Positions 50,936 to 59,934 of a stretch of 64,000 nucleotides of DNA are shown here, piece by piece. The stretch spans positions 2,046,001-2,110,000 of the forward strand of contig NZ_LT576451.1 of the NCBI RefSeq assembly GCF_900086645.1. Direction: 5' to 3'. The notes under the pieces were generated by a model. That model saw only the letters and a list, made by a program, of their open reading frames with translations. It made no database searches and was not told the origin of the DNA. The translations under genes and the position numbers were made by a program. Positions within the stretch are counted from its first letter, which is position 1, and each line of letters begins with the position of its first letter. Origin of the DNA: Curtobacterium sp. 9128 (GTDB taxonomy: Bacteria > Actinomycetota > Actinomycetes > Actinomycetales > Microbacteriaceae).

Positions 50936-52393
50936 ATGACCGACCACGCACAGTCCGCACCCGCGACCGACCCCGCCCTGCTCGACGCCCTCCGCGAACA
51001 GGTGCAGGGCGACCTGCCGACGACGATCGCCGACCTCTCGGGCCTGGTGCGGATCCCGTCGGTGTCCTGGTCGGCGTTCGACCCCGCACACGTGCGGCGG
51101 AACGCGGAGGCCGTGGCCGACCTGGCGCGCAGCACCGGTGTGTTCGACGAGGTCAGGATCATCAGGAGCGCCGTCGAGGGCGACACGCCCGCCGGTGCCT
51201 CGGATGCGACCGGGACGGACCTCGACGGCGTCGAGCTCGGGCAGCCCGCGGTCCTCGCCGTCCGCCCGGCCCGCAACGGCAAGCCGACCGTGATGCTCTA
51301 CGCCCACCACGACGTCCAGCCGCAGGGCGACGACGCGCTGTGGGAGACCCCGCCGTTCGAGCCGACGCTCCGCGGGGACCGCCTGTACGGCCGCGGTGCC
51401 TCGGACGACAAGGCCGGCGTGATGACCCACGTCGCCTCGCTCCGTGCCCTGCACGCGCGGTTCGGCGACGACCTCGACCTCGGCATCGTCCTCTTCGTGG
51501 AGGGCGAGGAGGAGTTCGGCTCCCGCTCGTTCCGCACGTTCCTCCGCGAGCAGAAGGAGCACCTGGCCGCCGACGTCATCGTGGTGGCCGACAGCGACAA
51601 CTGGTCGACCGAGGTCCCCGCGATCACAGTCTCCCTCCGCGGCAACGTGACGTTCAAGCTGACCCTGACGACGCTCGAGCACGCGAGCCACAGCGGCATG
51701 TTCGGGGGAGCGGCACCCGACGCGATGATGCCGATGGTCCGGCTGCTCGCCTCGCTGCACGACGACGCCGGTTCGGTCGCCGTCGAGGGGCTGACCTCGT
51801 ACGACGCGCCGGTGCCGGCCCGCAGCGAGGACGAACTCGCCGCCGATGCGGCGCTGGTCCCGGGTGCGAAGCCGGTCGGCACCGGCGACGTCCTGTCGCG
51901 CATGTGGTTCCAGCCCTCGATCACCGTCACGGGCATGGACGTCCCGAGCGTCGCGAACGCGTCGAACACGCTGCTGCCGACGGTCTCGGCGCGCGTCTCG
52001 GTCCGTGTCGCCCCCGGACAGTCCGCACGCGACGCGTACGCCGCCGTCGAGCGCCACATCTCCGCGCACACGCCGTTCGGCGCCCGCGTGGAGATCAGCG
52101 AGCCCGACGCCGGGGACGGCTTCCTCGTGGACACCAGCGGATGGGCCGTCCATGAGGCACGCACCGCGATGGCCGAGGGATGGGGCGCAGAGCCCGTCGA
52201 GCAGGGCATCGGGGGATCGATCCCGTTCGTGTCCGACCTGGCCGCCGAGTTCCCCGAGGCGCAGATCCTGGTGACCGGGGTCGAGGACCCCGACACTCGG
52301 GCGCACAGCCCGAACGAGTCCCAGCACCTCGGCGTGCTGCACCGTGCGATCGCGGCTGAGACGATCCTGCTGGCCCGCCTCGCGACGCGCTGA
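50936..52393 (+). CDS. M20-family dipeptidase
   Basis: Cytoplasmic zinc peptidase of 485 residues, of the M20 family (ArgE/DapE/CPG2 group). LYAHHDVQPQGD carries the first zinc histidine. YGRGASDDKAG carries the bridging aspartate, and VEGEEEFGS the catalytic and ligand glutamates. A lid/dimer domain follows, then the last ligand histidine in RAHSPNE. The length and HHDVQP suggest a dipeptidase and not a small deacylase; the peptide substrate cannot be read from sequence. The ATG at 50936 fits a leaderless mRNA (TAGATT 7 bases upstream). Confidence 0.9.
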   Translation: MTDHAQSAPATDPALLDALREQVQGDLPTTIADLSGLVRIPSVSWSAFDPAHVRRNAEAVADLARSTGVFDEVRIIRSAVEGDTPAGASDATGTDLDGVELGQPAVLAVRPARNGKPTVMLYAHHDVQPQGDDALWETPPFEPTLRGDRLYGRGASDDKAGVMTHVASLRALHARFGDDLDLGIVLFVEGEEEFGSRSFRTFLREQKEHLAADVIVVADSDNWSTEVPAITVSLRGNVTFKLTLTTLEHASHSGMFGGAAPDAMMPMVRLLASLHDDAGSVAVEGLTSYDAPVPARSEDELAADAALVPGAKPVGTGDVLSRMWFQPSITVTGMDVPSVANASNTLLPTVSARVSVRVAPGQSARDAYAAVERHISAHTPFGARVEISEPDAGDGFLVDTSGWAVHEARTAMAEGWGAEPVEQGIGGSIPFVSDLAAEFPEAQILVTGVEDPDTRAHSPNESQHLGVLHRAIAAETILLARLATR

Positions 52394-52400
52394 CCTGCCT

Positions 52401-52413
52401 GGAGGCTCGGTGC
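52401..52413 (+). repeat. Single arm of the GGAGGC palindrome family
   Basis: GGAGGCTCGGTGC matches one arm of the convergent-gap palindromes, but the other arm is missing. It lies 7 bases after the dipeptidase stop in a co-directional gap and may be a decayed element. Confidence 0.45.
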
Positions 52414-52453
52414 ACGTTCTCCACATCGGCTGCGGTCCGTCGGTGGGCGTGCT

Positions 52454-52459
52454 TACAAT
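52454..52459 (+). promoter_or_regulatory. -10 element TACAAT of the Fe-S carrier gene
   Basis: TACAAT at 52454-52459 predicts a start near 52466 and a leader of about 38 bases ending in GAGGGAGGCGC before the ATG at 52504. Confidence 0.5.
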
Positions 52460-52503
52460 CGACCAGGCAGCGGTGACCGGCACCGCAGCAGAGGGAGGCG
52501 CGC

Positions 52504-52878
52504 ATGAGCGACACCATCACCACCGAGACCACGGCCGCGACGGCACCGTCGTCGCACGGGGTCCTGCTCAGCGACGCCGCGGCGGGGAAGGTGGCGAGCC
52601 TCCTCGAGCAGGAAGGCCGTGACGACCTCCGTCTGCGCCTCGCCGTCCAGCCGGGTGGCTGCTCCGGCCTGATCTACCAGCTCTACTTCGACGAGCGTCT
52701 GCTCGACGGTGACGCCACCGCCGAGTTCGACGGGGTCGAGGTCGTCGTCGACAAGATGAGCGTCCCGTACCTCGACGGCGCGACGATCGACTTCGAGGAC
52801 ACCATCCAGAAGCAGGGCTTCACCATCGACAACCCCAACGCACAGGGCAGCTGCGCGTGCGGAGACAGCTTCCACTGA
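52504..52878 (+). CDS. erpA: Iron-sulfur cluster insertion protein, HesB/IscA (ErpA) family
   Basis: A-type carrier that delivers Fe-S clusters to apo-enzymes. The 124-residue protein has the three conserved cysteines: C53 in GGCSG, and C117 and C119 in SCACGDSF. YLDGATIDFED lies between them. A 17-residue Thr/Ala-rich N-terminal extension precedes the domain. The ATG at 52504 has GAGGGAGG. It stands just upstream of the cytochrome oxidase genes, as Rv2204c does near ctaC in mycobacteria, separated here by an intrinsic terminator. Confidence 0.92.
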   Translation: MSDTITTETTAATAPSSHGVLLSDAAAGKVASLLEQEGRDDLRLRLAVQPGGCSGLIYQLYFDERLLDGDATAEFDGVEVVVDKMSVPYLDGATIDFEDTIQKQGFTIDNPNAQGSCACGDSFH

Positions 52879-52896
52879 CCTGGGGCAGTCCCGACG

Positions 52897-52943
52897 ACGC
52901 GAGCGGGGAGCGACCGACACGGTTGCTCCCCGCTCGCGTTTTC
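52897..52943 (+). terminator. Intrinsic terminator after erpA
   Basis: ACGCGAGCGGGGAGC (52897-52911) pairs with GCTCCCCGCTCGCGT (52925-52939), followed by a short T-run. It separates erpA from the oxidase genes. Confidence 0.85.
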
Positions 52944-53045
52944 CGTGCTCGCAGGCCCGCGATGACCAGGGAAAAACCGAGTCGGACACGGTCGGATCGG
53001 GCCCGAGGGTGTGTCGGGCGTGCACGAGGCGTCACCAGCTGCGAG

Positions 53046-53051
53046 TAAGCT
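53046..53051 (+). promoter_or_regulatory. -10 element TAAGCT of the ctaC leader ORF and operon
   Basis: TAAGCT at 53046-53051 predicts a start near 53058, leaving a leader of about 100 bases before ctaC that contains a 24-codon ORF. Confidence 0.45.
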
Positions 53052-53082
53052 AGGAGTGTTCCAACCAAGCTGGGAGCCAGCC

Positions 53083-53157
53083 ATGAGACGCCTTCGTGCG
53101 CCTCGCGTCGGTCTTCGACGCAACTGCGCTCCGGGTTCACGTCATTCCGAGAGGTAA
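53083..53157 (+). CDS. Short leader ORF upstream of ctaC, 24 residues
   Basis: ATG at 53083 with GGGAG 7 bases upstream encodes MRRLRAPRVGLRRNCAPGSR plus four residues. Nine of 24 residues are Arg or His, and there is one Cys. It stops at TAA 53155-53157, two bases before the GTG of ctaC, and the RBS of ctaC (GAGAGG) lies inside its last codons. Translation of the leader would therefore bring ribosomes directly to ctaC. It could be a coupling leader or a regulatory peptide; the coding claim rests only on start, RBS and geometry. Confidence 0.4.
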   Translation: MRRLRAPRVGLRRNCAPGSRHSER

Positions 53158-53159
53158 CA

Positions 53160-54059
53160 GTGCGTTCGAATCGCCGTATACGTTGGGCGGCCGTCCCGGT
53201 GGCCGTCGGTCTGGTCATCGCACTGGCGGGTTGCTCGCAGCAGCAGCTCAACGGGTGGCTGCCGGGCACCGATGAGACGAAGGACGTCACGAACCACACC
53301 AGCCGCATCGTCGGCCTGTGGACCACCAGCTGGATCGTGCTCCTCGCCGTCGGGCTCATCGTGTGGGGCCTGATCATCTGGGCAGCGATCGTCTACCGCC
53401 GTCGGAAGGGCCAGACCGGCCTCCCGGTGCAGATGCGCTACAACATGCCGCTCGAGATCTTCTACACGATCGTGCCGCTCATCCTCGTGCTGGGCTTCTT
53501 CGCCTTCACCGCCAAGGACCAGGCCGCGATCGAGAAGCCGTTCGCGCAGCCGGACACCACGGTGCACGTCTACGGCAAGCGCTGGGCGTGGGACTTCAAC
53601 TACATCGACCAAAACGACCCGTCGAAGAGCGTCTACTACCAGGGCATCCAGGCCCAGGAAGAAGAGAACAAGAGCGGCGCGATCGACGAGTCGCAGCTCC
53701 CGACCCTCTACCTGCCGGTCGGCAAGAAGGTCAAGATCGAGCTCGACTCCCGCGACGTCGACCACTCCTTCTGGATCATCGACTTCCTGTACAAGAAGGA
53801 CATGCTCCCCGGGAAGACGAACTACGAGTACTTCATCCCGCAGAAGGAAGGCACGTACCAGGGCAAGTGCGCCGAACTCTGCGGCGAGTACCACTCCCTC
53901 ATGCTCTTCCAGGTGAAGGTCGTGTCGCCCGCCAAGTACGAGGCGTACCTCGACACCCTCAAGGACCAGGGCAAGGTGGGCCTGCTCGGCGACGAGTACA
54001 ACACCAACACGAACCAGCCTGACAACAAGGCGCCCGTCACGGCGTCGGACGACAAGTAG
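53160..54059 (+). CDS. ctaC: Cytochrome c oxidase subunit II (aa3-type)
   Basis: CuA-containing subunit that accepts electrons from the cytochrome bc complex. The 299-residue precursor has a lipoprotein signal (IALAGC, lipid anchor C25) and two membrane helices (about 58-82 and 102-120). The cupredoxin domain contains [12 protein letters not shown], the ligand histidine in VDHSFWI and the CuA motif [12 protein letters not shown] (about 237-248). The GTG at 53160 follows the leader ORF. The lipoprotein form and the insertion [14 protein letters not shown] are usual for actinobacteria. It is the first gene of ctaC-ctaD-ctaF. Confidence 0.96.
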   Translation: MRSNRRIRWAAVPVAVGLVIALAGCSQQQLNGWLPGTDETKDVTNHTSRIVGLWTTSWIVLLAVGLIVWGLIIWAAIVYRRRKGQTGLPVQMRYNMPLEIFYTIVPLILVLGFFAFTAKDQAAIEKPFAQPDTTVHVYGKRWAWDFNYIDQNDPSKSVYYQGIQAQEEENKSGAIDESQLPTLYLPVGKKVKIELDSRDVDHSFWIIDFLYKKDMLPGKTNYEYFIPQKEGTYQGKCAELCGEYHSLMLFQVKVVSPAKYEAYLDTLKDQGKVGLLGDEYNTNTNQPDNKAPVTASDDK

Positions 54060-54070
54060 GGGCTCGCCAG

Positions 54071-55807
54071 ATGACCACGTCATTCGTCGGCCAACCGACC
54101 AGCACCTCGACGCCGGACTTCCAGGCGTCGAGGGTCGGTCGGAAGGGCAACATCATCGTCCGGTGGATCACCTCCACGGACCACAAGACGATCGGGTACA
54201 TGTACCTGATCACGTCGTTCCTGTACTTCCTGCTCGCCGGCGTGATGGCGCTCGTCATCCGCGCGCAGCTCTTCGAGCCGGGGCTGCAGCTCGTGGCGAC
54301 GAAGGAGCAGTACAACCAGCTCTTCACGATGCACGGCACGATCATGCTGCTGCTGTTCGCGACGCCGCTGTTCTCGGGCTTCGCGAACGCCATCATGCCG
54401 CTGCAGATCGGTGCGCCGGACGTCGCGTTCCCGCGTCTGAACGGCTTCGCGTTCTGGCTCTACTTCTTCGGTGGGCTCATCGCCGTGGGCGGCTTCCTCA
54501 CCCCGCAGGGTGCGGCGTCGTTCGGCTGGTTCGCCTACGCGCCACTGAGTGACACCACGTTCACACCAGGGCTCGGTGGCACGTTGTGGGTCTTCGGGCT
54601 CGGCCTGACGGGCTTCTCGACGATCCTCGGTGCGGTGAACTTCATCACGACGATCATCACGATGCGCGCCCCCGGCATGACCATGTTCCGCATGTCGATC
54701 TTCACGTGGAACACCCTCGTGACGTCGCTCCTCGTGCTCATGGCCTTCCCGGTCCTCGCCGCCGCACTGTTCGGACTCGGTCTCGACCGGGTGTTCGACG
54801 CCCAGGTGTTCAACCCCGCGAACGGTGGTGCCCTGCTCTGGCAGCACCTCTTCTGGTTCTTCGGCCACCCAGAGGTGTACATCATCGCGCTGCCGTTCTT
54901 CGGCATCGTCTCCGAGGTCTTCCCGGTCTTCAGCCGCAAGCCGATCTTCGGGTACAAGACCCTCGTCTACGCGACCATCGCCATCGCGGCCCTCTCGGTC
55001 ACGGTGTGGGCGCACCACATGTACGTCACCGGCTCGGTGCTGCTGCCGTGGTTCTCGCTCATGACGATGCTCATCGCGGTCCCGACCGGCGTGAAGATCT
55101 TCAACTGGGTCGGCACGATGTGGCGCGGCTCGGTGACCTTCGAGACCCCGATCCTCTGGGCGATCGGCTTCCTGATCACCTTCACGTTCGGTGGTCTGAC
55201 CGGTGTCATCCTGGCCTCCCCGCCGCTCGACTTCCACGTGTCGGACTCGTACTTCGTCGTCGCGCACTTCCACTACGTGGTCTTCGGCACCGTCGTGTTC
55301 GCGATGTTCTCCGGCTTCTACTTCTGGTGGCCGAAGTGGACGGGTCGCATGCTCAACGAGCGCCTCGGCAAGATCCACTTCTGGCTGCTGTTCATCGGCT
55401 TCCACACGACGTTCCTCATCCAGCACTGGCTGGGCGTCATCGGCATGCCGCGTCGCTACGCGACGTACCTGCCGAACGACGGCTTCACCTGGATGAACCA
55501 GCTGTCGACCATCGGCGCGATGATCCTCGGCATCTCGTTCCTGCCGTTCATCTTCAACGTCTACGTCACCGCGCGGAACGCCCCGAAGGTGGCCGTGAAC
55601 GACCCGTGGGGCTACGGCCGCTCGCTCGAGTGGGCGACCAGCTGCCCGCCGCCGCGGCACAACTTCACGTCGATCCCTCGGATCCGTTCGGAGTCCCCGG
55701 CGTTCGACCTGAACCACCCCGAAGCGGGTGTGCCGATCGGTGTGGGTCCCGCGAAGGACGCTCCCGATGCCCCGACCTACGACGCCGCGAAGGGCGAGGT
55801 GAAGTAA
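54071..55807 (+). CDS. ctaD: Cytochrome c oxidase subunit I
   Basis: Catalytic heme-copper subunit that reduces O2 and pumps protons. It has 578 residues with twelve membrane helices. [19 protein letters not shown] starts the core. The heme a ligand is in [10 protein letters not shown], the CuB/Tyr motif in [10 protein letters not shown], the paired CuB histidines in WAHHMYV, and the heme a3/a ligands in HFHYVV. N- and C-terminal tails are cytoplasmic. The ATG at 54071 is 11 bases after ctaC, and ctaF follows 4 bases after its stop. Confidence 0.97.
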   Translation: MTTSFVGQPTSTSTPDFQASRVGRKGNIIVRWITSTDHKTIGYMYLITSFLYFLLAGVMALVIRAQLFEPGLQLVATKEQYNQLFTMHGTIMLLLFATPLFSGFANAIMPLQIGAPDVAFPRLNGFAFWLYFFGGLIAVGGFLTPQGAASFGWFAYAPLSDTTFTPGLGGTLWVFGLGLTGFSTILGAVNFITTIITMRAPGMTMFRMSIFTWNTLVTSLLVLMAFPVLAAALFGLGLDRVFDAQVFNPANGGALLWQHLFWFFGHPEVYIIALPFFGIVSEVFPVFSRKPIFGYKTLVYATIAIAALSVTVWAHHMYVTGSVLLPWFSLMTMLIAVPTGVKIFNWVGTMWRGSVTFETPILWAIGFLITFTFGGLTGVILASPPLDFHVSDSYFVVAHFHYVVFGTVVFAMFSGFYFWWPKWTGRMLNERLGKIHFWLLFIGFHTTFLIQHWLGVIGMPRRYATYLPNDGFTWMNQLSTIGAMILGISFLPFIFNVYVTARNAPKVAVNDPWGYGRSLEWATSCPPPRHNFTSIPRIRSESPAFDLNHPEAGVPIGVGPAKDAPDAPTYDAAKGEVK

Positions 55808-55811
55808 GGCG

Positions 55812-56231
55812 ATGCGCGCCAACGTCAACCTGTTCTGGATCCTCTTCGGGTTCTTCATCCTCGCGGACGCCGCGTACACGATCTGGTTCGCCCTCGCCCA
55901 CAACGGCGGCTGGGAGCCGGTCGGCACGGTCGGCATCGGCCTGGTCGGGCTCATGTCCGCGTTCATCGCGTTCTACCTCGGCCGTGTGCTCTCCGCCCAG
56001 GGCGGGGACCTGCCGGAAGACCGCCAGGACGCCAACATCGAGGACGGCGACGCCGAGCTCGGGCACTTCAGCCCGTGGTCGTGGTGGCCCATCCTCCTCG
56101 CCGCTTCGACGTCGATCTGCTTCCTCGGTGTCGCAGCCGGCCTGTGGATCGTCCCGATCGGCCTGGCGCTCGTCGCCGTGACGCTGGTCGGCTGGGTCTT
56201 CGAGTACTACCGCGGCAACTTCGGGCACTGA
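55812..56231 (+). CDS. ctaF: Cytochrome c oxidase subunit IV, actinobacterial type (CtaF)
   Basis: Small membrane subunit found in actinobacterial aa3 oxidase and the bcc-aa3 supercomplex. The 139-residue protein has four membrane helices (first: LFWILFGFFILADAAYTIWF; last: LVAVTLVGWVFEYYRG). The loop has LPEDRQDANIEDGDAELG, followed by FSPWSWWP, all typical. The ATG at 55812 starts 4 bases after ctaD, so it is co-translated. ctaE and the qcr genes are not in the window. Confidence 0.94.
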   Translation: MRANVNLFWILFGFFILADAAYTIWFALAHNGGWEPVGTVGIGLVGLMSAFIAFYLGRVLSAQGGDLPEDRQDANIEDGDAELGHFSPWSWWPILLAASTSICFLGVAAGLWIVPIGLALVAVTLVGWVFEYYRGNFGH

Positions 56232-56247
56232 CCCACGACAGACGCGC

Positions 56248-56279
56248 TTCGGGCGGCACCAACTTCGGTGCCGCCCGAA
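56248..56279 (+). terminator. Hairpin after the cta operon
   Basis: TTCGGGCGGCACC (56248-56260) pairs exactly with GGTGCCGCCCGAA (56267-56279) around a 6-base loop. No T-tract. It ends the oxidase operon before the G6PDH-like gene. Confidence 0.75.
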
Positions 56280-56399
56280 CTGCGTCCTGACGACCTCCAT
56301 GAGAGCGCGCGCAGCCCGCCGCTCATCAGGGAATCAACCGGCCCGCGTACGGCTTGCAGCCATGCGGACCCATCCACCACGCGAAAGGAGTCACCACCG

Positions 56400-57773
56400 G
56401 TGACCGACAAGCGCACACTCATCATCTTCGGTGCGACGGGCGACCTCGCCTCCCGCCTGCTCCTGCCGGGCCTCGGCACGTTCCTGCAGAGCGGCCGTGC
56501 CGTCCCCGTCCAGCTGATCGGCACCGGCCGCAGTGAGCGCACCCCGGAGAAGTGGAAGGACATCGTCACGAAGTCCTTCGCCTCGCAGGACGTCAAGGGA
56601 CCCGAGGTCGACGCGACCATCGAGTCGACGATCTTCATCCAGGGCGACCCGACCGACCCGAAGCACCTCAAGGCGCTGCTCGACGCCGCCGAGAACGAGC
56701 CGATCCTGTACTTCGCGCTCCCGCCGCAGATCGCGTCGGACATCTGCGAGGCTCTGCAGTCGGTCGACCTCCCCGAGGGCACGACCCTGGCGTTCGAGAA
56801 GCCCTTCGGCACCGACGTCGCCAGCGCCAAGGCCCTCAACGAGACGGTCCTCAAGATCGTCCCCGAGGAGCGCGTGCACCGCACCGACCACTTCCTCGGT
56901 CGCACCACGGTCCTGAACATCATCGGTCTGCGTTTCGCGAACCGCCTGTTCGAGCCGATCTGGAACGCGGAGAACATCGAGAAGGTCGACATCTTCTACG
57001 ACGAGACCCTCGGCCTGGAGAACCGCGCCCAGTACTACGACGAGGCCGGCGCGATGGTGGACATGATCCAGTCGCACCTGCTGCAGATCCTCGGACTCGT
57101 GACGATGGACGCCCCGGCCGCCATCGACGCCGTCGAGTTCCGCTCGTCGCTCGCCCGTGCGCTCCGCTCGACCCGACTGAAGGGCGACGACGCGAAGATC
57201 GCCTCCCGCCGCGCGGTCTACACGGCCGGCACGATCGACGGCAAGGAGCTCCCGTCCTACCAGGACGAGCAGGGCGTCGAGCCTGGCCGTAAGACCGAGA
57301 CGCTCGCCGAGATCTCGGTGGAGGTCGACACCGCACGCTGGAAGGGCGTCCCCTTCACACTGCGTTCCGGCAAGGCGCTCGGCGCGAGCCGCAAGGAGGT
57401 GCTGATCACCTTCAAGCCGGTTCCGCGCCTGCCCTCCGGCCTGACCGGTCGCCCGAAGACCGACACGCTGCGCATCGTCCTGAACCCGGACGAGATCGAG
57501 CTGACCGTGTCGGCGAACGGTGGGGGCAACCCCTTCGAGATGGGCCAGGTGACGCTGTCGTCGTCGTTCAGCGACGGCGAGCTGACCCCGTACGGCGAGG
57601 TGCTCAACGGGATCTTCCACGACGACCCGCTGCTCTCGATCCGCGGCGACGTCGCGGAGCGGTGCTGGGAGATCGTGGAGCCCGTCGTCGCCGCCTGGAA
57701 GGCGAACGAGGTCCCGCTCGAGGAGTACCGCGCGGGTTCGCGCGGTCCCGCGGACTGGGAGTCGTCGTCCTGA
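56400..57773 (+). CDS. Glucose-6-phosphate dehydrogenase-like protein (divergent)
   Basis: Homologue of NADP-dependent G6PDH, 457 residues, about 50 shorter than classical Zwf. The N-terminal nucleotide fold reads IIFGATGDLASRLLLPGL, and the family motif EKPFGTDVASA is kept. The catalytic motif, RxDHYLGKE in classical enzymes, reads H-R-T-D-H-F-L-G-R here: the catalytic His is kept but the substrate-binding Lys is Arg. The C-terminal half (IFYDETLGLENRAQYYDEAG, LRSGKALGASRKEV) is otherwise regular. The GTG at 56400 has AAAGGAG 9 bases upstream. It is not in a tkt-tal-zwf-opcA cluster, so it is probably a paralog with altered substrate or cofactor. A long palindrome ends the gene. Confidence 0.85.
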   Translation: MTDKRTLIIFGATGDLASRLLLPGLGTFLQSGRAVPVQLIGTGRSERTPEKWKDIVTKSFASQDVKGPEVDATIESTIFIQGDPTDPKHLKALLDAAENEPILYFALPPQIASDICEALQSVDLPEGTTLAFEKPFGTDVASAKALNETVLKIVPEERVHRTDHFLGRTTVLNIIGLRFANRLFEPIWNAENIEKVDIFYDETLGLENRAQYYDEAGAMVDMIQSHLLQILGLVTMDAPAAIDAVEFRSSLARALRSTRLKGDDAKIASRRAVYTAGTIDGKELPSYQDEQGVEPGRKTETLAEISVEVDTARWKGVPFTLRSGKALGASRKEVLITFKPVPRLPSGLTGRPKTDTLRIVLNPDEIELTVSANGGGNPFEMGQVTLSSSFSDGELTPYGEVLNGIFHDDPLLSIRGDVAERCWEIVEPVVAAWKANEVPLEEYRAGSRGPADWESSS

Positions 57774-57792
57774 CACATTGATCCGGACCACA

Positions 57793-57840
57793 GACGGACG
57801 GGAGGCGCGGTGCCAGCTGGCACCGCGCCTCCCGTCCGTC
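57793..57840. terminator. Bidirectional palindromic terminator, GGAGGC family (perfect 48-bp palindrome)
   Basis: GACGGACGGGAGGCGCGG-TGCC (57793-57814), AGCT, then the exact complement (57819-57840): a perfect 22-bp stem, the best copy of the family. It lies between the G6PDH-like gene (+) and the GH15 gene (-). Confidence 0.85.
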
Positions 57841-57862
57841 GTCTGCGTGCGGGACGGAGGTG

Positions 57863-57929
57863 GCCGAATCGCGCGTAGGAGGTCGTTTCGCGCGTAGGAG
57901 GTCGGAAATTCCGACCTCCTACGCGCGAA
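57863..57929. repeat. Dispersed palindrome with CGCGCGTAGGAGG arms plus an extra arm
   Basis: TTCGCGCGTAGGAGGTCGG-AA (57887-57907), one base, then the exact complement (57909-57929): a perfect 21-bp stem. An extra left arm GAATCGCGCGTAGGAGG precedes it (about 57867-57883). Same family as 9446-9504 and 14740-14786. Confidence 0.85.
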
Positions 57930-57989
57930 TCCGCTTCCGACGCGCGAAACGACCCACGGCACGGCGGGGCACGGTGTGCCGGGGCAGCG

Positions 57990-59861
57990 TCAGGCCGGGG
58001 TGCCCGCCCGCTCGCCCTCGCCCGTCCACGACCTCGTGCCGCCGTCGTGCTGGGGGATCCGGGTGCGGTGCCCCGTCGCCTTGCCGCGGGCACGTTCGAT
58101 CGCGTCCGCCGCGGCCACCAGCGTCAGGTGCGAGAGCGCCTGCGGGGTGTTGCCGATGTGGTGCCCCGTCGCGACGTCGATCTCCTCCGAGAGCATGCCG
58201 ACGTCGTTGGCGTACCCGACGAGCACGTCCATGAGCCGCTCGGCGTCCTCGATGCGCCCCGATGCCGCGTACTGCTCGACCAGCCAGAACGAGCAGGCCA
58301 GGAACGGGTGCTCGCTGCCGCTCAGCCCGTCGAACCCGGCCGTGGTGCGGTACCGCAGGACGAGCCCGTCCGAGCCGACGCGGAGGTCCTCCTCGATCGC
58401 GGCGACGGTCCCGAGCATCCGCGGGTCGGTCGCCTTGCAGTAGCCGATCTGCGGCAGGACGAGCAGGCTCGCGTCCACCTCGTCGGTGTCGTAGTGCTGG
58501 CGGAAGGACCCGCGTTCGGCGTTCCACCCGTGCTCGTCGATCTCCGCACGGACGGCGTCGCGGAGCCGGCGCCAGCGGTCCACGGGGCCTTCGAGTCCGA
58601 ACTCCTCGACCGCGGCGACCCCTCGGTCGAACGCGGCCCAGATCATCGCCCGCGAGTGCGTGAAGCTCCGTCGGGGGCCGCGCATCTCCCAGATGCCGTT
58701 GTCCGGCTCCTGCCAGTGCTCCTCGACGTAGCCGAGCAGGGCACGCTGGAGCGCCCACGAGTCGGCGTTCTCCTCGACGCCGAGCTCGCGGGCGTCGTGG
58801 AGCGCCGCGAGCACCTCGCCGAACACGTCGCCCTGGTACTGCGTGTACGCACCGTTCCCGACCCGCACGGGCTTCGATCCCGCGTACCCGGCAAGGTGGT
58901 CGAGCTCCCACTCGGGCAGCTCCCGCTCGCCGGCGATGCCGTACATGATCTGCACGTCGGCCGGGTCGCCGGCGATCGCCCGGAGCAGCCAGCCACGCCA
59001 GTGCTTCGCCTCGTCCTGGTAGCCGTGGGCGATCATCGACGCGAGTGCCAGCGAGGCGTCGCGGAGCCAGACGTACCGGTAGTCCCAGTTGCGTTCGCCA
59101 CCCGGGTCCTCCGGCAGGCTCGTGGTGGCCGCGGCGACGACCCCGCCGGTCTCCGCGTGGGTCATCGCACGGAGGAAGAGCAGCGACCGGCGGGTGGCGT
59201 CGGCGTACCGGCCGCCGACGCGGGCGGTGCCGGTCCAGTCGCGCCACCACTGCCTTGTGCGGTGGAGTGCGTCGTCGACGTCGAGTTCCTCCGGGGGCTC
59301 GCGGTGCGACGGGTACCAGGTCAGCACGGTGTCGAGCACGTCCCCGTCGTGCACGGTGCGGGTCGCAACGTGGCGGTGGTCGTCGGCGTGGAACCGGACG
59401 CCGCGGACGATGACCGACCCGGGTCCCGCCGTCGCGACGAGTGCGGGGTCGTCGTCGTCGCCGACCTGGCGGACCCAGGGGAGTGCGCGGGCGTAGTCGA
59501 ACCGGATGCGCAGGGCCTGTCGCACCTCGACCTCGCCCGTGAGCCCCCTGACGCGCCGGACGACCGATGCCCGGTGCGCGCCGATCGGCATGAAGTCGGT
59601 GACCTCGACGACGCCGGTGGACGTGGTCCAGATCGTCGTCAGGACGAGGGTGTCCTCGTCGTACCGACGCTCGGCGGTGGCGTCGGGGTCGGTGGGTCGG
59701 AGCGTCCAGTGCCCGTCGTGCTCGTCTCCCAGCAGGGACGCGAAGGTCGAGGGGCTGTCGAAGCGGGGGAGACACGCCCAGTCGATCGTGCCGGCACGGT
59801 CCACCAGTGCGGCCGTGTAGCAGTCCCCGATGATCGCGTGGTCCTCGATGCGTTGCGCCAT
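57990..59861 (-). CDS. GH15-family glycoside hydrolase (glucoamylase/trehalase-like)
   Basis: Cytoplasmic enzyme of 623 residues. An N-terminal beta domain (MAQRIEDHAIIGDCYTAALV, then DRAGTIDWACLPRFDSPS) is followed by an (alpha/alpha)6 catalytic domain with NWDYRYVWLRDASLAL, IMYGIAGERELPEWEL and the acidic segments DNGIWEMRG and LSEEID; the last is where the catalytic base sits in relatives. No signal peptide. Actinobacterial members of this group include trehalases and glucoamylase-like enzymes; which one cannot be decided. The ATG at 59861 has GGTGG upstream. The App1-like gene lies 73 bp upstream on the same strand. Confidence 0.9.
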   Translation of the reverse strand: MAQRIEDHAIIGDCYTAALVDRAGTIDWACLPRFDSPSTFASLLGDEHDGHWTLRPTDPDATAERRYDEDTLVLTTIWTTSTGVVEVTDFMPIGAHRASVVRRVRGLTGEVEVRQALRIRFDYARALPWVRQVGDDDDPALVATAGPGSVIVRGVRFHADDHRHVATRTVHDGDVLDTVLTWYPSHREPPEELDVDDALHRTRQWWRDWTGTARVGGRYADATRRSLLFLRAMTHAETGGVVAAATTSLPEDPGGERNWDYRYVWLRDASLALASMIAHGYQDEAKHWRGWLLRAIAGDPADVQIMYGIAGERELPEWELDHLAGYAGSKPVRVGNGAYTQYQGDVFGEVLAALHDARELGVEENADSWALQRALLGYVEEHWQEPDNGIWEMRGPRRSFTHSRAMIWAAFDRGVAAVEEFGLEGPVDRWRRLRDAVRAEIDEHGWNAERGSFRQHYDTDEVDASLLVLPQIGYCKATDPRMLGTVAAIEEDLRVGSDGLVLRYRTTAGFDGLSGSEHPFLACSFWLVEQYAASGRIEDAERLMDVLVGYANDVGMLSEEIDVATGHHIGNTPQALSHLTLVAAADAIERARGKATGHRTRIPQHDGGTRSWTGEGERAGTPA

Positions 59862-59934
59862 GCCACCGATCGAACCACTGACCGCCGATGTTCCACCGGC
59901 GTCATGCGTCACCGACTGAGAGTGCGCGCAGGGT

